64,000 nucleotides of DNA from Alcanivorax quisquiliarum (GCF_023051175.1 NZ_JALKII010000003.1:1-64000), one strand, 5' to 3'. Shown: positions 33,428 to 43,298, counted from the stretch's first letter. A program made the numbers and translations. Notes: a model not told the origin generated them from the letters alone.

Positions 33428-35182
33428 ATGCGGGATATAGCGTTGCCCTTGAATCAGCCGTCTCGAACCGGCACCTCGCCCACCGCCTCGTCACGAGCGG
33501 CAAACCTCGGCCAGCGCCTCGCTGGCCAGCAGGATTTCAACCGGGTGCTACAGGATACCGCCGATATCGTGGTGATCACGCAAGATGCCCAGGGCCGGCT
33601 GCTATCCATCAACCGCTATGGGCGCTGGATATGTGGCGCACCCGAAAAAAGCCTGCGGCGGCGCACCTTTGCCAGCTTGCTGGCCGAGCCAGCGCCCGAG
33701 CTTGCCGACCAGCTGGCGGCCGTAGCAAGTGGCAAGATGCACGAGTTGCGCCATGAAAGCGGCCTCCGCCGGCAAGGCGGAGACACCCTGCTGTTGTCGT
33801 GGTGGCACGCGCGCTGGCCAGTGGATGGCGGCCGCAAGCACCGCATCATCAGCATCGGGCTGGATATTTCCGACCAGCGCATCGCAGAAGAGCACATCGC
33901 CTGGCTCTCGACCCACGATCCCCTTACCGGGCTATTCAACCGCCGCCGCTTTATCGAAGAGGGCCGGCGCTGGCTCCGTGGCACAGCGGCCGGCAGTCGC
34001 CCCGGCTTCGCGCTGATGCTGCTGGATCTGGATCAGTTCAAGGACATCAATGATCTCTATGGCCACCAACAGGGTGATCGCCTGTTGCGATCTGCGGCCC
34101 GGCAATTGCGCGCTACGCTCAAGCAGGAGGATGTGATTGCCCGGCTCGGCGGCGACGAGTTCGGCATCCTGCTGGCCAGCGATCATTTGCAGGAGATCAA
34201 GCGAAGCGCGCAACGCTGCTGTAACGCGCTGGCGGAGCTGACGCTGGCCCAGGGCGACGCTCGGCTGCCGGTCACCACCAGTATCGGCATCGGCATCTGC
34301 CCACGCGACGGAGACACCATCGAGGCACTGCTGGCCAATGCCGATATCGCGATGTATCAGGCAAAAGCCCAAGGGCGCAACACCTGGCAGCTGTTTGATG
34401 CCAGCGACGAACACCGCGAGCGCATTCACGAACGGGTCTATTGGGAGCAGCAAGTTCGGGAAATACTGGCCAACAATTCTATACAACTGCACTTTCAGCC
34501 GATTCTCGCTATTCCGACAAACCAGATCAGCCACCACGAAGCGCTGCTGCGCGTCAGCGATGGCCGCGGCGGTTTTCTGGCGACACAACAACTGATCTCC
34601 GCAGCAGAGCAATCCGGCATGATTGCACAACTGGATGAGCGGGTTATCCAGCAAGTCTGCTCCCACCTGGCATTACTTGACGGTGCCGGGATACGTGCGC
34701 AGCTGGCGCTGAATCTTTCTGGCCTTTCCTTTCGAAATCCGCGCCTGATCAGCCAGGTACGGCACTGGCTGCGCCATTACCGGATCAATCCGTCCAATAT
34801 CATTTTTGAAATCACCGAAACAGCCGCTCTGGCCGATATTCCTGCTGCCGTGGAAGTCATGCAGGCATTGAGGTTGCTGGGGTGCCGCTTTGCGCTGGAT
34901 GATTTCGGCGTCGGCTTTTCATCCCTGTCCTATCTGAAGAAACTACCGCTGGATTTTGTCAAGATAGACGGTTCGTTCATCCGCCAGTTGCATGAAGATA
35001 CCGAGCATCAGGTGCTGATTCAGGCATTGGTGGATGTTGCGCAGGCATTTCAACTCAAGACCGTGGCCGAGTTTGTGGAAGGGCCTGAAACTCTCGATAT
35101 TTTGCGCGAGCTGGGCGTGGACTACGCGCAGGGATACCACGTTGGCCGCCCGCAGGCCTTTGAAACACTGTGGCCGCTGTGA
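33428..35182 (+). CDS. PAS-GGDEF-EAL protein (cyclic di-GMP turnover)
   Basis: A 584-residue cytoplasmic protein. A PAS domain spans about 36-150. A diguanylate cyclase domain spans about 160-325 with an intact GGDEF at 241-245, but the inhibitory site is KxxD rather than RxxD. An EAL domain covers about 340-580 with HHEALLRV, a DDFGVGFSS segment and the VKIDGSFI strand. It probably makes or breaks c-di-GMP in response to a PAS-sensed signal; which activity dominates is not clear. The start has no ribosome site. The next gene follows after 121 bases. Confidence 0.9.
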   Translation: MRDIALPLNQPSRTGTSPTASSRAANLGQRLAGQQDFNRVLQDTADIVVITQDAQGRLLSINRYGRWICGAPEKSLRRRTFASLLAEPAPELADQLAAVASGKMHELRHESGLRRQGGDTLLLSWWHARWPVDGGRKHRIISIGLDISDQRIAEEHIAWLSTHDPLTGLFNRRRFIEEGRRWLRGTAAGSRPGFALMLLDLDQFKDINDLYGHQQGDRLLRSAARQLRATLKQEDVIARLGGDEFGILLASDHLQEIKRSAQRCCNALAELTLAQGDARLPVTTSIGIGICPRDGDTIEALLANADIAMYQAKAQGRNTWQLFDASDEHRERIHERVYWEQQVREILANNSIQLHFQPILAIPTNQISHHEALLRVSDGRGGFLATQQLISAAEQSGMIAQLDERVIQQVCSHLALLDGAGIRAQLALNLSGLSFRNPRLISQVRHWLRHYRINPSNIIFEITETAALADIPAAVEVMQALRLLGCRFALDDFGVGFSSLSYLKKLPLDFVKIDGSFIRQLHEDTEHQVLIQALVDVAQAFQLKTVAEFVEGPETLDILRELGVDYAQGYHVGRPQAFETLWPL

Positions 35183-35303
35183 CCGTCGGTCTTTTTACAA
35201 ATCAAGGGCTTGGTTCGTCATGCAGCCTGGCAATAATGGCATCGCTTCGCCGCCGAGTTGCGGCACAAACGGAATTGTCTCTGCTACTGATGGATATCTG
35301 CCC

Positions 35304-36074
35304 ATGACCAGCCAGCCGTGGCGCCGCCCCTCGATCAAACACGTTATTCTCAGCGTCGTCTGGCTCTGCCTCGTCGTCTGGCTCTGCCTGGCACTGGCGA
35401 CGCCGAGCCATGGGCAATCACCGCTGGACGATCTGGATGACAGCTGGCGGCTGGTCAGCGACAGGAACGATATTCGTGTTTACATGCGCCACCGCGATCA
35501 CTCGCAACTGAAAACCTTTCGTGGCGTCACGCAACTCAAGTTGGCCGACGCCCACGCACTGGCGGCCGTGCTGAATGATTACGACACGTATCCGCGCTGG
35601 CTACACTTCGTCAACCATGCAGAAGAAATCCGACGCGACTCCGAGCTGCTGCGCTACCTGCGCTTCACCACCTTGCTGCCTTGGCCGCTGGCCAACCGGG
35701 AAGCAGTGCTGAAGGCCGAAGTCCTGCCCTTCCTGGAAGCACCCGAGCCTTATCTGGAGGTGCATCTTACCAACGCCCCGGATCAGCTGCCGCCGAACGA
35801 CCGCTATCTGCGATTTCCCGAAATGGAGGGGTTGTTCGGCGTGCGCGACATGGGCGACAACCAATTGGAGATCACCTATCAGCTGGTGCTCGATCCGGGC
35901 GGTTACATACCCGCCTGGCTGGCCAACATCTTGTTGCGCGACGCCCCCTACTTCACGCTTGAGCGCCTGCGCCGGATTGTGCATCGCCCCGAATATCAGG
36001 GCCATTATTACCCTTACAGTGATCTCCACGGCGATGGCCCACCCGCCGACGACGGCACCGACCCGGAAACGTAA
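35304..36074 (+). CDS. START-domain lipid-binding protein, exported
   Basis: A 256-residue protein with a signal peptide or anchor (hydrophobic run near residues 12-33, cut near SHGQS). A StAR-related START domain follows: WRLVSDRNDIRVYMRH, FRGVTQLKLADAHALAAVLNDYDTYPRW, LPWPLANREAV. Such bacterial proteins are thought to bind lipids or hydrophobic ligands in the envelope. I chose ATG 35304 because it begins a clean signal peptide; an ATG at 35220 would add 28 residues. The following acyltransferase on the same strand would fit a lipid role. Confidence 0.83.
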   Translation: MTSQPWRRPSIKHVILSVVWLCLVVWLCLALATPSHGQSPLDDLDDSWRLVSDRNDIRVYMRHRDHSQLKTFRGVTQLKLADAHALAAVLNDYDTYPRWLHFVNHAEEIRRDSELLRYLRFTTLLPWPLANREAVLKAEVLPFLEAPEPYLEVHLTNAPDQLPPNDRYLRFPEMEGLFGVRDMGDNQLEITYQLVLDPGGYIPAWLANILLRDAPYFTLERLRRIVHRPEYQGHYYPYSDLHGDGPPADDGTDPET

Positions 36075-36189
36075 CAAATCGCTCCCGCCTCTGCGTGCCG
36101 GGCAGCCATTGCGCTATCATTGGGCAGTCAACGGTAACCGGGCGCTCCGCAAATGAACGGCCGGTGGGATGGGGATGGGAGAACCCGCG

Positions 36190-36930
36190 ATGCCACGTCT
36201 GGTGTACACGCTCTACCTATGGCTCGCCTTCGTGCCAATCATGCTTTTTCTGACCCTGCTGCTCGGCACACTATGTCTGCTTACTGCGCCTTTCATCGGC
36301 CCTCGGCGAGCGGGACGCCTTTACGCTGTGCCGTGGTCACGCGCCGGGCTGGCGCTCAGTGGTATTTGCGTCGATGTGACCGGCACCGAACATATCCGCG
36401 CCGGGCAAAGTTATGTGGTGGTGGCCAACCATTTGAGCCAGGTGGATATCTGGGTGCTCTACGGATATCTGGGAATGGATATTCGGTGGGTCGCCAAGCA
36501 GGAAGTGCGTCGCATTCCTGTGGTGGGCATTTCTTGCGTCACCCTTGGCCATATCTTCATTGATCGCTCACACCCGGATCGCGCCATTGCCAGCCTCAAT
36601 GCCGCCAAGCAACAGGTGCGCGACGGCACCAGCATCATTTTCTTCCCTGAAGGCACCCGCAGCCGGGATGGTCAGCTGCGGCCGTTCAAGAAAGGCGCTT
36701 TCCGCATGGCCGTGGATCTCGATCTGCCAGTGCTACCTGTGCGCCTGGATGGCACGCGTGATGCGCTGCCACCCGGCACGCTGCGCCTGTCGCCGGGCAA
36801 GGTGTCGCTGGCTATCCTGCCTGCGTTGCCAGCCCCGGAGCCCACCGACGCCGGCGTTGAGGCGCTGATGGATGCCACCCACCATCGAATCGCACAGGCG
36901 CGGCCCGAGCCGGCATTGGCGCCTGTTTGA
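36190..36930 (+). CDS. 1-acyl-sn-glycerol-3-phosphate acyltransferase family (PlsC-like)
   Basis: A 246-residue membrane-associated enzyme with one or two N-terminal helices. The catalytic His-x4-Asp is His81 and Asp86 (NHLSQVD). The substrate-binding motif FPEGTRS is at 152-158 and a proline-rich LPVLPVRLDGT follows. It transfers an acyl chain to lysophosphatidic acid or a related acceptor in phospholipid synthesis. ATG 36190 is preferred because GGGAG lies 8 bases ahead; ATGs at 36169 and 36175 are possible. A hairpin follows between convergent genes. Confidence 0.9.
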   Translation: MPRLVYTLYLWLAFVPIMLFLTLLLGTLCLLTAPFIGPRRAGRLYAVPWSRAGLALSGICVDVTGTEHIRAGQSYVVVANHLSQVDIWVLYGYLGMDIRWVAKQEVRRIPVVGISCVTLGHIFIDRSHPDRAIASLNAAKQQVRDGTSIIFFPEGTRSRDGQLRPFKKGAFRMAVDLDLPVLPVRLDGTRDALPPGTLRLSPGKVSLAILPALPAPEPTDAGVEALMDATHHRIAQARPEPALAPV

Positions 36931-36945
36931 TCATTTTCCAGCGGT

Positions 36946-36974
36946 GCCGCCTGCCTGATATCGATGCGGGCGGC
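36946..36974. terminator. Hairpin between convergent acyltransferase and small-subunit genes
   Basis: A 9-bp stem GCCGCCTGC/GCGGGCGGC with one G-U pair and an 11-base loop. No T-run, so its role as a two-way transcript end is tentative. Confidence 0.4.
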
Positions 36975-36979
36975 CCTCG

Positions 36980-37108
36980 TCAGACCATGCCTTCGCCATT
37001 ACGGCGGGCCGCACGCATGTCCCGCACCAGCGCCACGATCAGTAGCGTCAATACTCCCAGCGACAAGGCCGGCCAAACAAGAATATAAGTGGTCAGAAGC
37101 AATTTCAT
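36980..37108 (-). CDS. Small accessory subunit of the adjacent SSS symporter (42 aa)
   Basis: A 42-residue single-helix membrane protein, starting MKLLLTTYILVWPALSLG and ending in a basic, charged tail. The start is fixed by a perfect GGAGG four bases ahead of the ATG. It lies 46 bases downstream of the large symporter on the same strand. Short one-helix proteins of this kind are known as putative transporter small subunits next to SSS symporters. Its exact role, regulation or stability of the carrier, is not proven. Confidence 0.75.
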   Translation of the reverse strand: MKLLLTTYILVWPALSLGVLTLLIVALVRDMRAARRNGEGMV

Positions 37109-37154
37109 AAGTCCTCCGTGGATCAACTCAAACGGGCACCGCATCAGCCGAGGG

Positions 37155-38846
37155 TCAGCTTTCAGCTGTCTTGGCCGCCGCCGGCGTCGCCTGGCCGGAT
37201 CGCAGCATTGCATCTTCATCCTGAAAAGACCGCACACGTTTTGCCAACAGATCGAAATCAAATCGCTCATTACTACGCAGGCTCATCAGCACACAAACAA
37301 CTGCGCTGACGCCGTAGGCGGTCAGGGAAGAAAGCAGCACCGTGTAGTCGCGTAAAAAACCGGTGGCGAAGGGCAGCATGCCGACAAACACCAGTACGCC
37401 GACAATAATTGCGATGGTGCGATTGAAAAAAGCGAAGGTCATCAGGCCAGCCACCACACCCGCACCAACGGTGGCAGCGAATTCGAACAGCACCGCCGTC
37501 ACTCCCGTCATGGGGGCCAACTCGAATCGCGCCACAGTAAAGAGCGCCACCGCCACCAGGACCGCCGTGGTAAAGGCTTTGTTGGTAATCCGGTTCCAGT
37601 AAAAACTGGCAATAACCGGGAATACGATGGCGCCCCACAGCGCCCCCACAAAGACCAGCATCACCAGAATGTCGAGCTTGAGGCTAGCAAGAATAACGCC
37701 AAGCATGGTGGCCACGATCATGGTGATACGCCCCCACCACAACATCTTTTGCGGATCCGGCTTGCCGCGGGCGATATTTTTGCCGTAGATGTCGGTCATC
37801 ATGATGGCCGACAGCGCGGACAGATCCGAATCTGCCGTCGAGGACAACGAGCCGACCACAAGAATAAAGAACAACGCCACACCAAACGGCGGCAGATAAG
37901 TAGACGCCATCTGCGGAATGATATTGTTCATGTTGCCATCCACCGGCTCCAGCCCGGTGAATAACGCTAGCAGGCCCAACATCCCCAGGCCGATCACCAC
38001 AGCGCCGTAACCAACCGTGGCGGTGAGAAAGGTCGGCTTGATCAGATCTTCCCGCACCGCAAACAGCCGCTGTGCAATGGTCTGATTACCGATCGCATAG
38101 GCCAGCACCGCAATAAAATAAGGTGCACCCTGCTCCAGAATGGCCTTGGTCGAGAAAAAGTTGGATTGCTCCGCATCCAGCCGCCAGAGGTTCTCCATAA
38201 CCATGTCCGAACCGCCCGCGTTGATGAAAATCAGCGGAATGATGACCACGGCCGAGCCGATCATCGCGATCAGCTGGGCAAAGTCCGTCATCACCGAAGC
38301 GCGAAAGCCCGACCAGAGCGTATAGGCCAGCACGCCGCTGCCGGCGATCAACACCCCTTGAGTGAAATTCAGGGGACTCAGCACGGAAACCAGAGCGCCG
38401 GCGGCAGTAAAGTTCACCATCAGACTGATGCAGCTCCCGACCAGATTGGAGACCGCCATGATCAGTTGGCTGGAGCTGCCATGCCGCGCTTTGATGACTT
38501 CCGCCAGCGTGTGTGCCTCCGGCGCCAGCTCGCGAAAGCGCCGCCCGAAAGGGTAGATGAACAGGATCATCAGCGCGCCCCACAGGCCATAATGTATCGG
38601 CCCCGAGAGTCCGTAACGGTAACCTGAAGTAGCGCTGGCATAAAACGATGCCGCCCATACCCAGGTGGCGATCATGCTCGCGGCAGAAAGCCCGAAACCG
38701 ACTGCGCTGTTGGATACCATGTAGCTGTCGACATTTTCGTTCCTCTGTCGAATGCTCAAAGTCATCAGGAAAGTAAGGCCGTAGAAGCCGAATAGCAGTA
38801 GTAACGTGGTACTTGTTGATAGTTGAAAGAACGCACTTTCTTGCAT
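37155..38846 (-). CDS. Sodium:solute symporter (SSS family, acetate/proline-type)
   Basis: A 563-residue carrier with about 13 membrane helices and a charged cytoplasmic tail (FDFDLLAKRVRSFQDED). Core marks are ATWVWAASFYASATSGYRYG, AYTLWSGFRASVMTDFAQL, and the SLSSTADSDLSALSAIMM helix with sodium-site residues. The start is uncertain: I used ATG 38846 (MQESAFF), which has GAGGA upstream; GTG 38870 and the ATG next to it would lengthen it by 8 residues or fewer. Substrate unknown. It is followed by the 42-aa subunit, a pairing typical of this subgroup. Confidence 0.87.
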   Translation of the reverse strand: MQESAFFQLSTSTTLLLLFGFYGLTFLMTLSIRQRNENVDSYMVSNSAVGFGLSAASMIATWVWAASFYASATSGYRYGLSGPIHYGLWGALMILFIYPFGRRFRELAPEAHTLAEVIKARHGSSSQLIMAVSNLVGSCISLMVNFTAAGALVSVLSPLNFTQGVLIAGSGVLAYTLWSGFRASVMTDFAQLIAMIGSAVVIIPLIFINAGGSDMVMENLWRLDAEQSNFFSTKAILEQGAPYFIAVLAYAIGNQTIAQRLFAVREDLIKPTFLTATVGYGAVVIGLGMLGLLALFTGLEPVDGNMNNIIPQMASTYLPPFGVALFFILVVGSLSSTADSDLSALSAIMMTDIYGKNIARGKPDPQKMLWWGRITMIVATMLGVILASLKLDILVMLVFVGALWGAIVFPVIASFYWNRITNKAFTTAVLVAVALFTVARFELAPMTGVTAVLFEFAATVGAGVVAGLMTFAFFNRTIAIIVGVLVFVGMLPFATGFLRDYTVLLSSLTAYGVSAVVCVLMSLRSNERFDFDLLAKRVRSFQDEDAMLRSGQATPAAAKTAES

Positions 38847-40000
38847 GTTCGAGATAATCCTCATCATCACGGCTCGCTATTTTCCGCATCATCAAGCAAG
38901 CGCGGAGAGCGAGACGTACAACTTGTAGCGGCGCATTGTCGGCGGGCGTCGACAGGAACAGGAAAAAGCGCCGGGCACCCCGAGGCACTGGAAACAAAAC
39001 AGATACGCCCTGACAGGGGCGGGCATCAACCGCAAAGAAAGCGGCGTGCCACAATCGGAGAAAAACAGCCCGTACAGCCCCCGGAAATCAATGACTACTG
39101 ACGGGCGACCTGCCCTTCAAGGAGGGTACGGCAGCAAACGATTTGACAAATGCCTGGCGGCAACTGGTTTTGCACAACCTGCCAGTCGCCGGATGTGATG
39201 CTGCGGCGCTAGCGCCGGGCCACAGCGATGTGGCCTTTCAATTGAGTTCATACCTAATGATCGGGACTCGCAGCAAACAGCGCTTGTCCGAACACCAAAT
39301 AGTTTTTGGGAAAAACAAAAGCTCTGAAAAGATCGTGAGCCAGTGCAATAGCCTAAAGTAGCAAGCTGCCAATGTCCAATTTTCAGGCGCACAGAAAACA
39401 AATTTTCGCAAGGTTTTTTAGTTTATCTTCGGCCGTATCGCCCCTTCATTTTTCTTTCCTTGCTATTTTTTTGCTATTTTTTTCCCGTATCTCCGGCACT
39501 TTTTCCAGGCAGGCGTGCGACATATAGCTCGTCTGCGCGCGCCCTGGCTTCACCATTAACCGTGGGTCTCTTCACTGTAATTCAACCCACTGCCAGGCGA
39601 TACCGGCACCACGACAGAGCATACAGAGTGTTCCAATTGGTACTGACGCCAGCTACACGACCCGTCAGAGACGCCGCTCCCACTCCGTGCCCCGCGCTCA
39701 TTCCCACACTCATTCTTGCCCCGCTGGCTCACCGCTTACGAGTGCTACGCATGGCTCGGAAGAGTGTTCGTTTGCATCCCGGCCTCGCTCTCCGCAGCGA
39801 CTCGCGACCACGACCCACCAAACGCAACGCGCCGCCCGGAATCGCCCCTCGTAGCCCCAGGTGGCAATTGTGACAAGGAGCGATGTCAATTTGGCCCACC
39901 CTGCCTGCCGCCTTGTGGTTAAACTGCCCGCCTACGACCATGCCATCGGTCACTGTCAATCTGCCACGGGCCGCCCGCGGCGATAGCACAAGGGGTCACC
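38847..40000. other. Long gene-free region with an A+T-rich core
   Basis: About 1.15 kb between the divergent symporter and SDR genes has no reading frame with a ribosome site and sensible composition. From about 39240 to 39490 it is visibly richer in A+T than its surroundings and includes a TTGCTATTTTTT repeat (around 39461-39484). The region must hold both promoters. The remainder may be a decayed gene or an unknown RNA; I cannot tell which. Confidence 0.5.
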
Positions 40001-40843
40001 ATGAAAGATCTAGAGAACCGCGTCGCTGTGATCACCGGCGCTGCCTCAGGTATCGGCAAGGCATTGGCCGGCCAGCTGGCGGCTGCGGGTTGCCGCCTGG
40101 CCATTTCGGATGTCAACGAGAAAGACCTCGATGCCTTGGCACGGCAGTTGCGCGCCAATGGCCATGAGGTGCACAGCCAGGTGCTGGATGTTGCCGACCG
40201 GCAAGCCTTTCATGATTATGCCGATGCGATTTTCGCGCACTACGGCAGAGTCAATCTGGTTTTCAACAACGCTGGTGTGGCGCTGGGCGCCACCGTCGAG
40301 GCGATGGAGTACGAGGATTTCGAGTGGTTGATGGGCATCAACTTCTGGGGCGTGGTGCACGGCACCAAAGCGTTCCTGCCCTACCTTAAGCAATCCGGCG
40401 AAGGCCACATCGTCAATGTGTCCAGCGTGTTTGGCCTGGTGGGCATCCCGACGCAATCAGCCTATAACGCGGCCAAGTTCGCCGTGCGCGGTTTTACCGA
40501 ATCGCTTCGCATGGAGCTGGAGATCGAAGGCAGCCCGGTTTCCTGCTCGTGCGTGCACCCTGGCGGCATCAAGACGAATATCGCTCGTAATGCGCGGATG
40601 AACGATGTTTCCCACATCACTGGTGCCGATGCCGAGAAATCCATCGCCGATTTCGAGAAAATGTTCCGCACCACGGCGGACGAGGCGGCGGCGACCATTA
40701 TCAGTGGCGTGCGCCGCAACAGACGCCGTATCCTGATCGGCAGCGATGCGTACGCCATCGACACCATGCAGCGCACCCTGCCCACGCTGTATCAGCGACT
40801 GATCGTCAGCGGGCAGAAACTGATGCGCAAGCGCGCTGGCTGA
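40001..40843 (+). CDS. Short-chain dehydrogenase/reductase
   Basis: A 280-residue classical SDR. The cofactor motif TGAASGIG is at residues 13-20, with NNAG, a catalytic Ser in VSSVFG, and Tyr-x3-Lys in YNAAK. The C-terminal part (RILIGSDAYAIDTMQRTLP) resembles SDRs active on lipids, steroids or long-chain substrates, but the substrate is not predictable. A strong hairpin separates it from the next gene, with 48 bases in between. Confidence 0.9.
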   Translation: MKDLENRVAVITGAASGIGKALAGQLAAAGCRLAISDVNEKDLDALARQLRANGHEVHSQVLDVADRQAFHDYADAIFAHYGRVNLVFNNAGVALGATVEAMEYEDFEWLMGINFWGVVHGTKAFLPYLKQSGEGHIVNVSSVFGLVGIPTQSAYNAAKFAVRGFTESLRMELEIEGSPVSCSCVHPGGIKTNIARNARMNDVSHITGADAEKSIADFEKMFRTTADEAAATIISGVRRNRRRILIGSDAYAIDTMQRTLPTLYQRLIVSGQKLMRKRAG

Positions 40844-40854
40844 CCCGGGCTCCC

Positions 40855-40877
40855 CCGGGCGCGGCCACCGCGCCCGG
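40855..40877 (+). other. Strong intergenic hairpin
   Basis: Perfect 10-bp CCGGGCGCGG/CCGCGCCCGG with a 3-base loop, between the SDR gene and the methyltransferase gene. No T-run follows and the ribosome site of the next gene begins within a few bases, so it could influence its translation. Confidence 0.6.
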
Positions 40878-40891
40878 AACCGGAGCTACTG

Positions 40892-41482
40892 ATGAACAAA
40901 CCCTACTCCGCCGCCTGCGACAATAATCGCGGCCCGATCCTTGAAGTGCTCGCCCGGCATCTGACGGCGCCGGCCACGGTACTCGAACTGGGCAGCGGCA
41001 CCGGCCAACATGCCGCCTGGCTACCAGCGCAACTGCCGCATCTGCACTGGCAGCCGTCCGATTTACCCGCCAACCTGCCCGGCATCGCGGCCTGGCTGCG
41101 CGAAGCGGCGCTGCCCAACGTCGCAGCACCGATCGAGCTGGATATGGCGGCCCCCTGGCCCGAGTTGCCGTTTGACCATCTGTTTACCGCCAACACCTTC
41201 CATATCGCGGCAAGCGAGAGCGTCGCCGCCGCGATCAGCCAGGCGGGGCAGCGCTTGCCGACAAACGGCCTGTTTGTGGTCTACGGGCCGTTCAATTACG
41301 ATGGCGACTTCACATCGGAAAGCAACGCCCGCTTCGACGCCTGGTTGCGTCAGCAAGATCCCGCTTCCGGCCTGCGCGACCACACATGGGTCACCGAACG
41401 GATGCAGGCTGCGGCCCTGACGCAGATCGCAGACTACGCGATGCCGGCCAATAACCGCACTCTGGTGTTTCGCAAGTGCTGA
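40892..41482 (+). CDS. DUF938 family SAM-dependent methyltransferase-like protein
   Basis: A 196-residue protein of the DUF938 family. It has the SAM-binding motif LELGSGTGQHAAW at 31-43, WQPSDLPANLPGI, and FTANTFHIA. The family is widespread in proteobacteria and has no assigned substrate. The start follows CCGGAG. A promoter for the helicase gene lies just after its end. Confidence 0.87.
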   Translation: MNKPYSAACDNNRGPILEVLARHLTAPATVLELGSGTGQHAAWLPAQLPHLHWQPSDLPANLPGIAAWLREAALPNVAAPIELDMAAPWPELPFDHLFTANTFHIAASESVAAAISQAGQRLPTNGLFVVYGPFNYDGDFTSESNARFDAWLRQQDPASGLRDHTWVTERMQAAALTQIADYAMPANNRTLVFRKC

Positions 41483-41528
41483 AGCCTGGTTACCCGCCGA
41501 TGTGCTGGTGTGCCGTGCCCTGTGTACT

Positions 41529-41557
41529 TTCTCTACACTGTGCATTTTTTCTACAAT
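41529..41557 (+). promoter_or_regulatory. Candidate promoter of the RhlB-like helicase gene
   Basis: A good -10, TACAAT, at 41552-41557 lies in an A+T-rich island. The -35 (TTCTCT, 17 bases upstream) is weak. The leader to the start codon would be about 60 bases. Confidence 0.45.
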
Positions 41558-41626
41558 AACGGCCTTGCCCTTGCACTGGCCGCCTCTGGCGGGTGCTGGA
41601 AAGAGACCACTGACAGACAGAGACTC

Positions 41627-43003
41627 ATGCCCAACAGCGACAACAGCTGGTCCCTGGATCAATTCCAGGTCGAACCGAAGGAAGGCGAAACCCGGTTTCA
41701 CGATTTCGATCTCGCTCCTGCCCTGATGCGCGGTATCGCCGAGCAAGGGTTCAAATACTGCACGCCGATCCAGGCTCAGGTATTGAGCCACACGCTTGCC
41801 GGCGCCGATGCCATCGGCCGCGCCCAGACCGGCACCGGCAAGACTGCCGCCTTCCTCATTACCATCATCGATGATCTGCTCAGGCACCCCTTGGAAGTGA
41901 AGCGCTACGCGGGCGAGCCACGGGCATTGATTGTGGCGCCTACACGCGAGCTGGCGTTGCAGATCGAAAAAGATGCCCGCGCACTGTGCAAATATACCGG
42001 TTTGCGCGTCATGAGCGTGGTGGGCGGCATGAATTTCAATCGCCAGCAGGAGCGGCTGCAGAAATCGGTGGTCGATATTCTCGTTGCTACGCCCGGCCGG
42101 TTGCTGGATTTCTGCACCCGCCGCGACCTGTGGCTGGACCGCGTCGAAGTGCTGGTGCTGGATGAAGCCGACCGGATGCTGGATATGGGCTTTATTCCTG
42201 ATGTGAAACGCATCGTGCGCCATACGCCTGTCTCGCAGTATCGCCAGACGCTGCTGTTCTCTGCCACCTTCAGCCAGGATGTGATGAATCTGGCCAAGCG
42301 TTGGACACAGGATGCAGAAGTGGTCGAGATCGAGCCGACTCAGGTGACGACCGAATCCGTCGAGCAGATGGTGTACATCATCGAAACCTCGCAGAAATAC
42401 AATCTTCTGCACAACCTGATCGTCAAAGGCGACCTGGACAAGGTGATGGTGTTCGCCAACCGTCGCGATATTACCCGTCGCCTGTGCGAAAAGCTGCAAA
42501 AGAAGGGTATCAATGCCGCCATGATCTCCGGCGATGTGCCGCAGAACCAGCGCCTGAAAACACTGGAGCGCTTCCGCTCCGGGCGGGTGCGGGTATTGAT
42601 CGCCACCGATGTGGCCGGCCGTGGCATTCATATCGACGGCGTCTCCCATGTGGTGAATTACAATCTACCGGACGACCCGGAAGATTACGTGCACCGCATT
42701 GGCCGCACCGGCCGCGCCGGCGCCACCGGCACCTCGGTCAGTTTTGCCTGTGAAGATGATGCCTTTTTGCTGCCGGAGCTGGAAAAAGCCATCGGCATGA
42801 AACTGGAGTGCATCTATCCGCCGGCGGAGCTGCTTGATGAACCCGAGCCGGTGCGCCCGGCAAAGCCGGGCGAGCAGCGCGAGCGGAAGCAGCCCGGCAA
42901 GGCATCACCGAACGAAAGCGGGAGGCAGCCGGAAGGCGGCCAGGCCGACACAACAGCAACCCGGGACAGCCGCGATGAATCCACTCGAAATCAGCCCGAA
43001 TGA
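41627..43003 (+). CDS. rhlB: DEAD-box RNA helicase, RhlB-like
   Basis: A 458-residue helicase. Motifs in order: Walker A AQTGTGKT at 66-73, PTRELA, DEAD, SAT, and [10 protein letters not shown]. The core length, order and C-terminal region are those of RhlB, the degradosome helicase. A low-complexity tail (Arg, Pro, Gly, Glu, after residue 405) is typical of such proteins. The ATG at 41627 follows AGAGACTC weakly and begins MPNSDNSW. The 3' end overlaps the rhodanese gene by 29 bases. The RhlB name rather than RhlE is likely but not certain. Confidence 0.85.
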   Translation: MPNSDNSWSLDQFQVEPKEGETRFHDFDLAPALMRGIAEQGFKYCTPIQAQVLSHTLAGADAIGRAQTGTGKTAAFLITIIDDLLRHPLEVKRYAGEPRALIVAPTRELALQIEKDARALCKYTGLRVMSVVGGMNFNRQQERLQKSVVDILVATPGRLLDFCTRRDLWLDRVEVLVLDEADRMLDMGFIPDVKRIVRHTPVSQYRQTLLFSATFSQDVMNLAKRWTQDAEVVEIEPTQVTTESVEQMVYIIETSQKYNLLHNLIVKGDLDKVMVFANRRDITRRLCEKLQKKGINAAMISGDVPQNQRLKTLERFRSGRVRVLIATDVAGRGIHIDGVSHVVNYNLPDDPEDYVHRIGRTGRAGATGTSVSFACEDDAFLLPELEKAIGMKLECIYPPAELLDEPEPVRPAKPGEQRERKQPGKASPNESGRQPEGGQADTTATRDSRDESTRNQPE

Positions 43004-43298
43004 GGCACAGGCGCTCCTGGATGACGACGGCACGCTGTTTGTCGATATCCGCGACGCCGGTAGCTACGCCAGCGCGCATATTCGCGGCGCGCAGCACTTG
43101 AGCCATCTGGCCATGGATGCTTTTCTGGCCGGCACTGAGCGCAGCAAGAGAATCGTGGTGTGCTGCTATCACGGCCACAGCAGCCTGGATGCCGCGGCTT
43201 TTTTGCGCGAGCAGGGGTTTGAGCACGCTGTCAGCCTCACCGGCGGGTTTGAATACTGGCGGCAGGTATGCCCTGACGCCTGCGCCAGCGCTACCTGA
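42975..43298 (+). CDS. glpE: Rhodanese-domain sulfurtransferase, GlpE-like
   Basis: A 107-residue single rhodanese domain. The active-site loop CYHGHSS holds the sulfur-carrying cysteine in the GlpE pattern. The strand [21 protein letters not shown] is typical. It transfers sulfane sulfur from thiosulfate to an acceptor such as thioredoxin. The start lies inside the end of the helicase gene, so translation is likely coupled. The long antisense frames on the other strand are shadows. Confidence 0.9.
   Translation: MNPLEISPNEAQALLDDDGTLFVDIRDAGSYASAHIRGAQHLSHLAMDAFLAGTERSKRIVVCCYHGHSSLDAAAFLREQGFEHAVSLTGGFEYWRQVCPDACASAT

Noticed and set aside
39030-39060. TGGCACG on the minus strand ahead of the symporter, considered as a sigma-54 promoter
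   Set aside because: The GC doublet does not fall ten bases from the GG doublet; spacing is about five bases too long.
38823-39101. Open frame across the symporter start
   Set aside because: It overlaps the symporter start on the other strand, has no ribosome site and no recognisable pattern.
41063-42649. Minus-strand open frame of 528 codons
   Set aside because: It is antisense to the DUF938 and helicase genes, both with clear motifs.
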